From Tachypleus tridentatus (Eukaryota > Arthropoda > Merostomata > Xiphosura > Limulidae): a stretch of 64,000 nucleotides of DNA. How positions within the stretch are numbered: position 1 is the stretch's first letter; every line of letters starts with the position of its first letter. This document shows positions 12,420 through 24,900 of the stretch, one piece after another. The notes beneath the pieces are model-generated. The model saw nothing but the letters and a program-made list of their open reading frames with translations, was not told where the DNA came from and searched no databases. The position numbers and the translations under genes are program-made. The stretch covers positions 47,931,094-47,995,093 of the forward strand of contig NC_134830.1 of assembly GCF_004210375.1 (NCBI RefSeq), in the 5' to 3' direction.

Positions 12420-12689
12420 TTTATTATTTTAAACAGTTTTATCGATTGATTTTTTATTAATACTTAGCAAGTTTTCTAGTTTGTGATACCATTATGTGGC
12501 TTGTGATACCATTATTAATTATTAAGAAAGGAGTTCACCATAATCTGGTTTACTTATACCAGCTTCTTTCACAGTTGTTGTTGTTCTGAAATTAATGCTA
12601 AAAATGAAGGAACCATAGTTACTGAAAGTCGTTCTAGTTTCAGCGAGTACTCTATAATACGACAAGTGGAACCACAGATTTGGATTACG
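12420..12689 (-). other. Probable 3' UTR of the receptor gene, with candidate poly(A) signals
   Basis: Non-coding sequence directly after the receptor stop. Read on the minus strand it has AATAAA at 12453-12458 and another at 12420-12425, each a plausible polyadenylation signal. No coding potential is visible. The transcript end is an inference. Confidence 0.4.
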
Positions 12690-12930
12690 TCACACGCTTG
12701 AGAGTATTTCCATATCAACGAACTTTGACGAAGTGCCGGAACTTCTGCTGCCGTTCAGGGACTTTCGAGTGACTTTAACGCTTCCGTTGAACGTCACTTT
12801 AGTGTCAGTGTATGGGTCTGAGTAACTATGGCGACCTCCCGTGTGGTGGCGCTGGTCGTACAGTCCTATGGTCTCAGTTTGTCCACAACAAAAACTCATC
12901 ATGAAAACTTTCTTAAAACCTCGACGAAAT
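12690..12930 (-). CDS. TkR: Tachykinin-like receptor last coding exon: helix 8 and C-terminal tail
   Basis: The acceptor catgttacag is followed by A TTT CGT CGA, completing the Arg of NSR and giving RFRRGFKKVFMMSFCC, typical of helix 8 with a Cys pair that could be palmitoylated. A polar Ser/Thr-rich tail of about 65 residues follows (arrestin or kinase target by inference). It ends MEILSSV and a TGA stop at 12690-12692. S-S-V fits a class I PDZ ligand. The tail is not conserved between species, so only helix 8 supports the identity. The intron before it is filled by a minisatellite that begins at the acceptor. Confidence 0.88.
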
Positions 12931-15900
12931 CTGTAACATGAAACACTTAGTTTAAACTAAAATACACACCAAGAATATGTAATATGAAACACTTAGTTTA
13001 AGCTAAAACACACATCAGGAATATGTAATATGAAACACTTAGGTTAAGCTAAAACACACATCAGGAATATGCAATATGAAACACTTAGTTTAAAATAACA
13101 CAGACACGAAGAATGTGTAATATGAAAAACTTACTTTAAACTATAACAGACGCTAGGAATATGCAATATGAAACAGTTTAAACTAAAACAGACACTAGGA
13201 ATATGTAATATGAAACACTTTAAACTGAAACAGACGCTAAGAATGTATAATATGAAACACTTATAAAATTCAATCCTATTTCTGCATAATGAGACAGTAA
13301 TAAGACCTGCTTTTGACAATGATATAAAATTAAGACCTATTTCTGAACATATATGCTGAATAAATAAATAAAGAATTGTGTTTGTCATTTTACAGGAAGG
13401 TAAGTGCCTCCACTTGAGGATGCCGATGGTTCTGGAAAAAAAATAGAGCAAAAACCGCCTTACAAAACTAAAACCTACTTTGGTACAATGTGGCAGAAAG
13501 AAAGCAAACGTCTGGACATCGTGAGGGAAATTAACTCGTCTTGTTAATGTGAAAAAAAATTAATATTTTATTTTGAAATAAAGAATTGTGATATTTCGAG
13601 TTACGACATTGAGAAAAGATGTTATGTACATTCTTAGGATCGTTTATTAGCTTCTTAGCAACTTCAGGTGGACATACTAACAGAATATCTAACTCCATTA
13701 ATTTTACTATTGTTTTATGTAATGATAAGGACTTATTTTCACCTAAGTGGAAAACTTCTGTCTAATATTAGTGAAACAATACAAAATAATATTATATGCT
13801 GTATGATTGCATTTCCGGAACAGTGGATATTGAGATATCACTATTGTAGTTACCTTGAGTTCATCCAACAGTAAATGATGGGGTTGTACATGGAGTTTGA
13901 CATCGCCAGCCAGTAGATTGACAGGTAAATATGTTGGACATAATTGGTGCTGATAATTTGAGGATGGTGGTGAGCCAGCAAGAAATAGATGTGGTAAGGA
14001 AGCCAGCATACAGTAAAGATGAAAACAACAACGATCATCATTTTAACGACCTGAGGTAAGAGAACATTTTGTTGGTGTTTATTTATTTAGAACATGGACA
14101 GTTATCTTTTACAAATCCTAAAAAATATTCATTCTTGAAACATTAGCTTTATCCTGATGTGAAAGAATATGGTTAATTAGGTTATCATAAATAAAGACAC
14201 CGGATCATTGTTTGAAGACAGGGACATCATGAGCTAACCAGTAGTTTATGAACAGTGTTTGTCGATCTTTTACTTAGTGGCTCAGGGGTATGTCCGCTGA
14301 TTTACAACGCTAAAAACTGGGTTATGATACCCGTGGTGGGCAGAGCACAGATAGCCCATTGAGTAGTTTTGTGCTTAATTAAAAAAACAACAACTTTTAT
14401 TAAGTACATAATCTATGCTAACCTAACCTAGCTTGATTATTTTAACCTAGCCTAGCCTAGCCTATCACAGTCTAGTCTAATGAAATCTAGGCTATTATAG
14501 CTTAACCTAACATATCCAATCTTTGCACAACCTAAACTAATCCAGCTAAAATAGCCTAGCACGTCTAGTTTAGTCTAACCTCAGCTAAAATAAGTTAACC
14601 TAATAGTGTATAGATTTGCCTGACCTAACCTAACTATCAATTACATATTTCGTGGCTATTTAGAAATATTAATCTTAAATGAAATTGACAGAGGATAAAT
14701 ATGTTAAACCATCAACTAAATTTTCATTCCTTCCACCATATATCCGTATTTAGTTAACACATATCTATTGTCATCCTCTAAGCTTGTTGTTAGGAAATTC
14801 CTGAGATTTTTCTAATTAGTTTCTTTATACACTTTAGGTTTGATTTGTCATCGCATTTTAATGAAAACTTTTCAGGGTTAGGGCGCTGAACTCGTAAGCT
14901 GAGGGTTGCGGAGTTGAATCCCTGTCACATCAAATATATTCGCCTTTCAAGTAGTAGCTAAAAGAGTAGTCCAAAAATTGGTGGTGGGTGCTGATGGCTA
15001 GCTGACTTTTTACAACGCTTATGCTGCTAAATTGGGGACAGCTAACAGAGATGACCCTTGTGTAGCTTTCTGCGAAATTGAAACAAAACAAGCAGGCGTT
15101 TCAGGATTACACTAATCTTCTAATTAAGAAAGAAAGTAATATTTCTTAAAATATATTCGTATAACATATAGTGTGATGAAAATTATACATTATTTGTTAA
15201 CTTACTGATATAACTAAATTTTTACCAATAAAAAAAGTATTTGAAAACTAAGTTTTAAAAATATTTAATTAAGATGAATTAACTCATTAATATGAAAGAA
15301 ATTCATGTGATACGAAAAAAGTTCCATTTTAACAGAGAAAAATACATGAATTAATAAAACATGTAATTTCGATATAAAAAACAGTTTCGTGTACATTTGA
15401 CATAAAAATTTCATTTCTACAAACAACAGCTCGATAACATCCAGATTCCTACAAATATTTTTATTATCAGTCGAACAGCAAGAAAACACGAGAATTCTTG
15501 ATCCATAAAACATAGACAGTAATGACACATATTTCTAAAAATGTATACAGTAAAACAGTAACAATAAATGATATCAACAACATATTCAGTAGAACAGTAA
15601 CGATGAACGCCCCTAACAAAGTGTTCAGAAGAACTGTAAAAATGAATGTTACAAAAAAATGTATTCAGTAGAACAACAACAATGATGGTTCCTAACACTG
15701 TATTTATTATAACAGAAACGATGAATGTTTCTAAAAATATTTCTATCAGAAAAGTAACGATGAATGATCCTAACAAAGTATTCAGTAGATCAACAACAAT
15801 GAATGTTCATAGCAATGTATTCAGTAGAACAATAACGATGAATGTTCTTAAAACTTTTATTCAGTAGCACAGTTACGAAAAATGACCCTAACAATGTATA

Positions 15901-18900
15901 CAGTAAAACAGTAACGATAAAGGATCTTAACAAGATATTCAGTAGAATAGTAACGAATAATGTTTTTAGCAATGTTTTCAAAAGAACAGTAAAAATGAGT
16001 GTTGTTAACAATGTATTCAGTAGAACAGTTACGAAAAATGATTCTAAGGATGAATTCAGCAGAACCATAACAATGAATGTTACTAACAATGCATTCAGTA
16101 AACCAGTAAGGACGAATGTTACTTACAATGTTTTCAGTAGAACAGTAACGATAAATGATCCTAACAGGGTATTCAGTACACCAGTAACGAATAATGTTCC
16201 TAACAATGTATTCAGTAAAGCTGTAAAGTGAATGTTTGTAAAAATGTATTCAATAGAACAGTAACAGAGAATGTTCCTAGCAATGTATTCAATAGAATAT
16301 TAACGACGAATGTTCCTAACAATACATGCAGTAGAACAGTAAAGGATGAATGTTGCTAACAATACATACAGTAGAACGGTCACAATGAATGTTCTAAAAA
16401 TGTATTAAAGAAAAAGTAACGACAAATTATCTCAACAACGTATTCAGTAGAACAGTAAAAGATGAATGTTCCTAACAATACATGCAGTAGAACAGTAAAG
16501 AATAATGTTCCTAACAAGGTATTTGGCAGAACAGTAACTAAGAATATTCCTAGCAATATAGTTAATAGAACAGTTACGATGAATGTTCTTAACAATGTAT
16601 TCAGTAGAACAGCTACGAAAAATGATTCTAACAATGCATTCAGTAGAGCAATAACATTGAATGTTCCTAAAAATTTATTTAGTGCAACAGTTACGAAAAA
16701 TGTTTCTAATAATGTATTCAGTAGAACAGTATCGATGAATATTTTTAGCAGAAAAGGAACGATAAACGTTGTTAATAATGCATTTATTAAGCAGTAACGA
16801 CGGGTGTACCTAACAATGTATTCAGTTACGACGTTACTGTTATGACGCAAGTTGAAACACAAGCAATGAACACAACATTAGAACCACCACTATACTGGTA
16901 CAGACATGTAGACGATACGATTGCGGAATTCACATTTAGAGAACACACACCTAATTTTCTGATCACCTTAACTCTATACATCCCAACCTTAACTTTCTAT
17001 GTGAACAGGAAAAAAATCAATCAAATATCATTTCTTAACCTCAAAATTACAAGAACCAATACACAATTTAAAACAGGAATCCACCTAAAAATCACCCATA
17101 CTGAACTATACATTCCTTGGGACTGAGCACATGAAACAAAACAAAAACTCAACATTTTAAGAAACCAAATGAACACAGCCATAGAACTATGCTTACCAGA
17201 TAAAATTAACGACGAATTAGACAAAATAAAACAATACTTCATCAACATCAATAAGCTTCCTCCACAAGCCGTAGAAAACATTATACGCACACACCTAGAC
17301 AAAAAGCAAAATCAACTAACAAAAGTAAGTATATCCCACGATTTAAAAAATTACGAACCATATACTGCTGTATTCAATAGAATATTGACGATGAATGTTC
17401 CTAACAATACATGCAGTAGAACAGTAACAATGAATGTCCCTAACAATGCATTCAGTAGAACAGTAATGACGAATGTTCCAAACAATGTATCAGTAGAACA
17501 GTAACGATGAATGTTTATATAAACGTATTGAGTAGAAAAGTAACGACAAATGTTCCTTACAATGCATTCAGTAGAACATTAACCAAGAAAATTGCTAACA
17601 ATGTATTCAGTAGCAGAGTTACGAATTAATGATTCTAACAATGTTTTCATTTGCACAGTAGCGATGAGTGTTTCTAATAATATGTTCAGGAAAAGAGTAA
17701 CGATAAATGATTCTAACAAGGTATTCAGTAGAACAGTAACTAAGCATTTCCTAGCAATGTATTGAATAGAACAGTTACGATGAATGTTCTTTACAATGTA
17801 TTCAGTAGAACAGTTACGAAAAATGATTCTAACAATGCATTCAGTAGAACAATAACATTGAATATTCCTAACAATGTATTTAGTGCAACAGTTGCAAAAA
17901 ATGATCCTAACAATGTTTTCAGTAGAACAGTAACGATGGATGTTTAAGCAATGTTTTCAGTAGAAAAGTAATGATGAATATTTCTAATAATGCATTCAGT
18001 AGAACAGTAACGATGGATGTACCTAACAATGTGCAGTAAAACAGTAACGAAAAATGATTCTAACAATGATTTTAATTGCACAGTAACGATGAATGTTCCT
18101 AACAATGTATGCAGTAGAACAGTAACAAAGAATGTTGCAAACAGTGTATTCAGTAGAACAGTAACGATGAATGTTTTTAAGAAACTATTCAGTAAAAGTG
18201 TAACGATTAATGTTCCTAACAATGAATTTAGTAGAACTGTAACGAAGAATGTTCCTAAGAAACTATTTAGTATAAGTGTAACGATTAATGTTCCTAACAA
18301 TGAATTTAGTAGAACTGTAACGAAGAATGTTATTTACAATGTTTTCAGTAGAACAATAATTGTGAATGTTTTAAACAATGTATTCAGTAAAACAGTAACG
18401 ATTAATGTTCCTAACAATGTGTGCAGTAGAACAGTAACGATGAATGTTCCTAACAATGTATGCAGTAGAACAGTAACGAAGAATGTTGCTAACAGTGTAT
18501 TCAGTAGAACAGTTACGAAAAATGATCCTAACAATGATTTCAATTGCACAGTAACGATGAAAGTTCCTAACAACATGTTAAGTGAAACAGCATCGATGAA
18601 TGTTTGTAACAATGTTTTCAGTAGAACAGTAACGATGAATATACGTTACAATGTAAACAGTAGAACAAAACGATGAATATTTCTAACAGTGTATTCAGGA
18701 GAAGAGTAACGATAAATAATCCTAACAAGGTATTCAGTAGAACAATAACTAGGAATATTCCTAGCAATGTATTCTAAAAGAAAAGTTACGATGAATGTTC
18801 TTAACAATGCATTCAGTAGAACAGTTACGAAAAATGATTCTAGCAATGCATTCAGTAGAACAATAGCATTGAATGTTCTTAACAGTTACGAAAAATGATC

Positions 18901-21900
18901 CTAACAATGTGTTCAGTAGACCTGTAACGATGAATGTTTTTACAATGTTTACGGTACAACAGTATCGATGAATGTTTTTTACAATGTTTACGGTACAACA
19001 GTATCGATGAATGTTCCTAACAATTTGTTCAGTAGAATAGTGATGATGAATGTTCCTAAGAAACTATACAGTATAAGAGTAACGATTAATGTTCCTAACA
19101 ATGAATTTAGTAGAACAGTAATGATGAATGTTCTAAACAAAGTATTCAGTAGAATAGTAACGATAAATGATCCTAACAATGTACTCAGTAGAACCGTAAC
19201 AAAGAATGTTCCTTAGAATGTTTTCACTAGAAGAATAACTGTGAATGTTCCTAACAACGTATTCAGTAGAATAGTAACGACGAACGTTCTTAACAATGTA
19301 TTCAGTAGTACGATAACGATTAATGTTCCTAAAAATATATTGAGTAGAGAGGTAACGATAAATGTTTCTTACAATGTATTCAGTAGAACAGTAACAATGA
19401 ATGTTCCTAGAATGTGTTCAGTCAATAGTAACGTTGAATGTTTGTAACAATGTATTCTCTAGAATAGTAGCTATGAATGTTGCTAACAATATATTTAGTA
19501 GAATAGTAGCTATGAATGTTGCTAACAATGTATTGAGTAGAACAGTAAAACAATGTCACTAACAATGTTTTCAGTAAAACAGTAACGATGAATGTTCCAG
19601 CGGTATTTTCAGTGGAACAGTAACGATGATTAATGCTAACAATGTATTAAGTAGAACAGTAACGATGAATAATGCTAACAATGTATTAAGTAGAACAGTA
19701 ACGATGAATAATGCTAACAATGTATTAAGTAGAACAGTAACGATGAATATTTTTAACAATGTATTCAGTATAACAGTAAAGAAGAATGTTTCTAACAATG
19801 TATTCAGTAGAACCGTAGCGAATAATGTTCTTAACAATGTATTCAGTAGAACCGTAGCGAATAATGTTCTTAACAATGTATTCAGTAAAATTATAAAAAT
19901 GACTGTTTGGAAAAGTGTATTTAATAGAACAGTAACGATGAATGTTTTGACAATGTGTTCAATATAACAGTAACGATGAATGTTTTGACAATATGTTCAA
20001 TATAACAGTAACGATGAATGTTTTGACAATATGTTCAATATAACAGTAACGATGAATGTTCCTAAAAATAAATTTAGTAAAACAGTAACGATGAATGTTC
20101 CTAAAAATAAATTTAGTAGAACAGTAACGATGAATATTTCTAACTATGTATTCAGTGGAACAGTAGCGAAGAATGTTCCTTACAATGTATTTAGTAGAAC
20201 AATAACGATGAATGTTCCTAATAATGTATTGAGTAGAAAAGTAGTGATGAATGTTCTTAACATTGTATTCAGTGGAACAGTATCGATGAATGTTCCTAAC
20301 AATGTATTTAGTAGAAAAATAATGCTGAATGTTCGTAACAATGTGTCTAGTAGAACAGTAATGCTGAATGTTCCTGATAATGTATTCAGTAGAACAGTAA
20401 TTCTGAATGTTCCTAATAATGTATTCAGTAGAACAGTAATTCTGAATGTTCCTAATAATGTGTTCAGTTGAACAGTAATTCTGAATGTTCCTAATAATGT
20501 GTTCAGTTGAACAGTAATTCTGAATGTTCCAAATAATGTATTGAGTAGAACAGTCCAGGCGTAAATCATTCTTCCATCATTAATATAAAGCACAGTCTGA
20601 CCTTTCGCTTTGATTTGATTGTCTCCAACTGTTTCTCTGTACACTCTCCTATAGTCTTGCTTCCCCACAATTCTCGACCTACTCGAAAGTAGGTGAAGGT
20701 CATGGAAGAAATCGGGAGGATGTATGTTAGAACCAGGATGTTAACGTTGTAGCTGAAAAACACGAGACGAAATAAACAATTATGATAAGAGTAAGTCTAA
20801 ACTAGAGCTGTTAATATTAATTAGTGAAACAAGAGCAGAAGTTTTAAATTGCTATGCAATCGACTGTCATTTATTTTTCAAATCAAGTTGTTATAACTGA
20901 TGTGATATCACTTGAGATCAGAGGAACAAGTCTGCGTTTTTGTGAAGAGCGTGCTGCAAATAAGATTATCCATCAATGTTATGGAATCTTTCAAACTTGT
21001 AAAACGACAAGATGTAATGTTTTGGGACAACAATGGACCTATTCGACCATTTCGACTGTCCTATCCTCTGAAAGAAACTAAAACTATAAAAAATAAATTT
21101 TAAAATTATAAAGTCAGCCCTTATTATTCATATACTTATCAAACGTTTTCTTAGATTCATTTAAATTTACTGCCTCGAGAACATTCGAAAGCAATCCATT
21201 CTGAATACCAACTACCCTGTTAGGAAAATAAAAACTGTCTTAACTGAAGCGGCTTCTACCTTATCTAATTCTGTATTGTGTCATCTAGTTCTATGATTCT
21301 GGCTGTTAAGTACGGAAAATGTTGACTGATCAATGTTATAAATTCCTTTACAATCTTAAACACTTCAATCAGATTCTTTCTAATTCTCCTTTTTTTCAAG
21401 AGAAAACAATTTCAGAGATTTCAGCCTCTCCTAGTATGACACCCCTTTATCTCAGGCACCATTCTATTAACCATTCTCTGGACCCTTTCTAACAATTCAA
21501 TGCCCTTTCTGAGGTAAGGAGCCCAAGACAGAACACAATATTCCAAATGTGGCCTGACCAATGACCTATACAGTTAAATTATGACATTTTAAGACTTGTA
21601 TACAATACTTCTGTAGATACATTCTAACATCCTATTTACTCTTCCACTAACAACAGCACACTGGTTGGATGGCTTTAGAGACTGTTGTTGTTGTTGTTTT
21701 TGAATTAAGCACAAAGCTACACAATGGGCTATCTGTGCTTTGCCCACCACGGGTATCGAAACCCGGTTTTTAGCGTTGTAAGTCCGCAGACATACCGCTG
21801 AGCCACTGGGGGGCTTTAGAAATCGATTGATTACTGCACCTGATCCTTATATTTCATGATATTGTTAAGGTTATTCCTGTCCAAATTAAGCCTATAATTC

Positions 21901-24900
21901 AAATTATGATAACCCGCATGTATTATCTTGGATTTGTCATAATTAAAACCCTTCTGACATTTATTTATCCAAATTACTAAATGATCTAAATCCTATTTGT
22001 AAATCAGCAACACCCAAGACTTTCAATGAAGACATTGAAGACAATGAAGTATAAACATTTTCAAATTATGATATTAGTTGCAGAATCACTTATAAAAATT
22101 TTCAAACTATGATATTTGTTTTAGAATCAGTTAGAAAAAATTTAAAATCGTGATGTTAGTTTTATAATGACGCAATGTTTAGATTTTTTTATTTTAACGA
22201 CTTTGCGAAAGGAATGGAACAATTTTCACTTCTAATTAATTTTCTGGAAGAAATTTTAGTATTGATACTTAGAGTGGATATTAAAGACATATGATGTAAA
22301 ACAATGTTTTAAAAGTAGCTAATATTTACTTAAGTTTTGAAAAACGAAATTTTCCAATGGTCCTTTCAAATAGGCTTCCTGTCGAGTTTTGTTGGAAGTG
22401 AAACGATCTAAGTAGCAAGCTGTGAACGCGAACCTCTTGGAAACATGATTTAAAAGACCAGCTTTTACGTCCCTTTATCAAAACTACAAAGTTACATGGA
22501 TATTACACTTAGACTGATTGACTCCCCACTTCTTCAATATTTTATTGATGCTTTATTGTCTTGTATTTCACTACTACTATAGAGAGTAGGTTTTGAAACG
22601 ACAACCGTACAAACAAGTACAAAATAAAATTATGTTTCAATGAACAATGATTTATAACCATAATGAAACGGTTTTATTTTTGGGAACATAATGCAGAACG
22701 AAACGATGAACCATGTAGCTGACGTCTAGCTTCTAAAACAATAAATTGCTTCCGTAAGTTTAATATTTCTCACAAGTAAGTAAGAATATTTAGTATTTAA
22801 AAATACACAATATTAGGTATTGTAAAAGCTAAAAGTTTTTTGTAGGTAAACGCAAAGCTACACAATGGGCTATCTGTGCTCTGCCCACCACGAGTATCGA
22901 CGCTCGGTTTCTAGCGTTGTAAAATCCCAAACATGCCGCTGAGCGACTGGAGGTCAAGATAAAAGTAAAATATAAAATTATAAACTCTATATTTTTCATG
23001 GGAAAAATTCTGCCATCTTCAGGAGACCAGAAGAAACATAGAAATTTAATTTTAAACCTTTTAGTAAGAGCAAATGCACCTCTATAATTTGCATATTATA
23101 TATTGTCATCTATAGAATGGACTTACAAAAATTAACTTATGTAACAACAGGATCTAATGTGTTTGTTATTAAGCACAAAGCTACACAATACACTATCTGC
23201 GCTTTGCTCACCACGGGTATCGAAACTCGGTTTCTAGTGATCTATGTCCAAAGACATACCATTGTGTCACTAGGGGGCATCAGAGCATATATATTTATTC
23301 AAAATCATTTTATGTTTAATAATTTCGATTACTGTAGCTTGGGTAATGCCAAATATACAAGTAGAAATTTGTGGTATCGAACTAATGAACACAGAAAAAT
23401 GAAGATCCAGTGATTTGGCTTTAGCAGAAAACGTGGCAAATTTTTTGAATAACATCGAATAAGGTAAGGTTCAAATAATGAAAAAAGTGAAGTTAAAAAT
23501 GAAGGAAATATAAGAGAATGTCTTGAAAACATAAAATACAAATCTAGGTTCCACAAAAGTGAGTTTTTGAAAATTTATATTTTAGATGATATTGTATGAT
23601 ATATAAATTACACACGTGCTTTTGCTGGTATAAAAATGAAACTCCTGTGTTTTGTCTGTCTTCCTGAAGATGGTGAATTTTTTTCCGCCGAAACGTGTTG
23701 AGATTTTAATTGTATAAAGTTTCTAACCGTATATATTACTTTTAACTTATACAATACATTATTGTGGAATGTTTTTACTTATGTTATTAAATCGATATAC
23801 AAGAATGGTCACAGAATATATTGAATATTTTTCATTCAAAACCAATAGAATACTTACATGTAATGAGATTTTCTATTACACTATGTAACACAAATTTGTT
23901 CCTGGATAGTATGTGTTATTTCTTAATTGTTTATGTTGTAAAAGTAAAGAAAATGGCCATTATTCCCTTTAAACTTTGCTTTTGTGACCTGGATAATGAA
24001 ATTTAGAAATTAACCTATTTTCCACGTAAAAACAGGCAAACTTGTACATTTTAATTAATGTAAATCATGATTTACATGTATTTATATTAAAGTTCTACAA
24101 AAATGTTTAGAATTGAGTAGTTTTTCGAGATTTGCGACTCTAATGTAAATCACTTTCATGTATCATCCCCAAATATAGTCTTCCATTATGTTTTCGTTAT
24201 ATGCCATCAGGTCACAAAAGCAAAGTTTTAGGAGAAAAATAGGTCTTTTCCATTTACTTTAAACATAAGCAGTTGGGAAATAACACTTTCTGTCCAGGAA
24301 CAAGAAAAGTAAAACTTTGTTACTTAGTGGTATTCAAAATGATAAACTACGTACATATAATCTGAATATCTATCATCTGAAATGATGGACAACTTATATG
24401 TACTTGTTGTATAGCTTTTTAAACAACTGGTTATTTATACACTGTTAGTGTCTAATATCCAAAAAGATAAACTAAGTACTCGTAATCTGAATATCTGGCA
24501 TTCGCAATGATGGAGAATTTACATGTCATCAGAGCGTCTAGTATCCGAAACGATGTTCAACTTACATGTGAATCGAAAACTTGGTTTCCTAAGCGATACA
24601 AAAGTTACACGTCTTTAGTAGCTAATATCGGAAACGATCAACCCTTTTCACGTCATCAAAGTGTCTAGTATTAGAAACTATAAACTACTTAAATGTAACA
24701 AGAGTTTCTAGTATTCGAATCGATGAACAACTTACATGTACTCGGTGTAACTATCGTTGGAGTATCCGTCGGGCCAGACCATGAAACAGATGATCCGGTG
24801 ATCACCGTTTCTGAACGTTTCTGTGATTGTGGTGGAGTACACGAGGTTGGGAAGAGAAAGAAAACTTCCAGCCACCCAGATACATACAGTAATTATGAGT

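Noticed and set aside
15842-20471. Long repetitive open frames on both strands (up to 219 codons)
   Set aside because: They follow the 39-bp unit (13 codons), occur in several frames and both strands, and break irregularly. This is array by-product, not genes.
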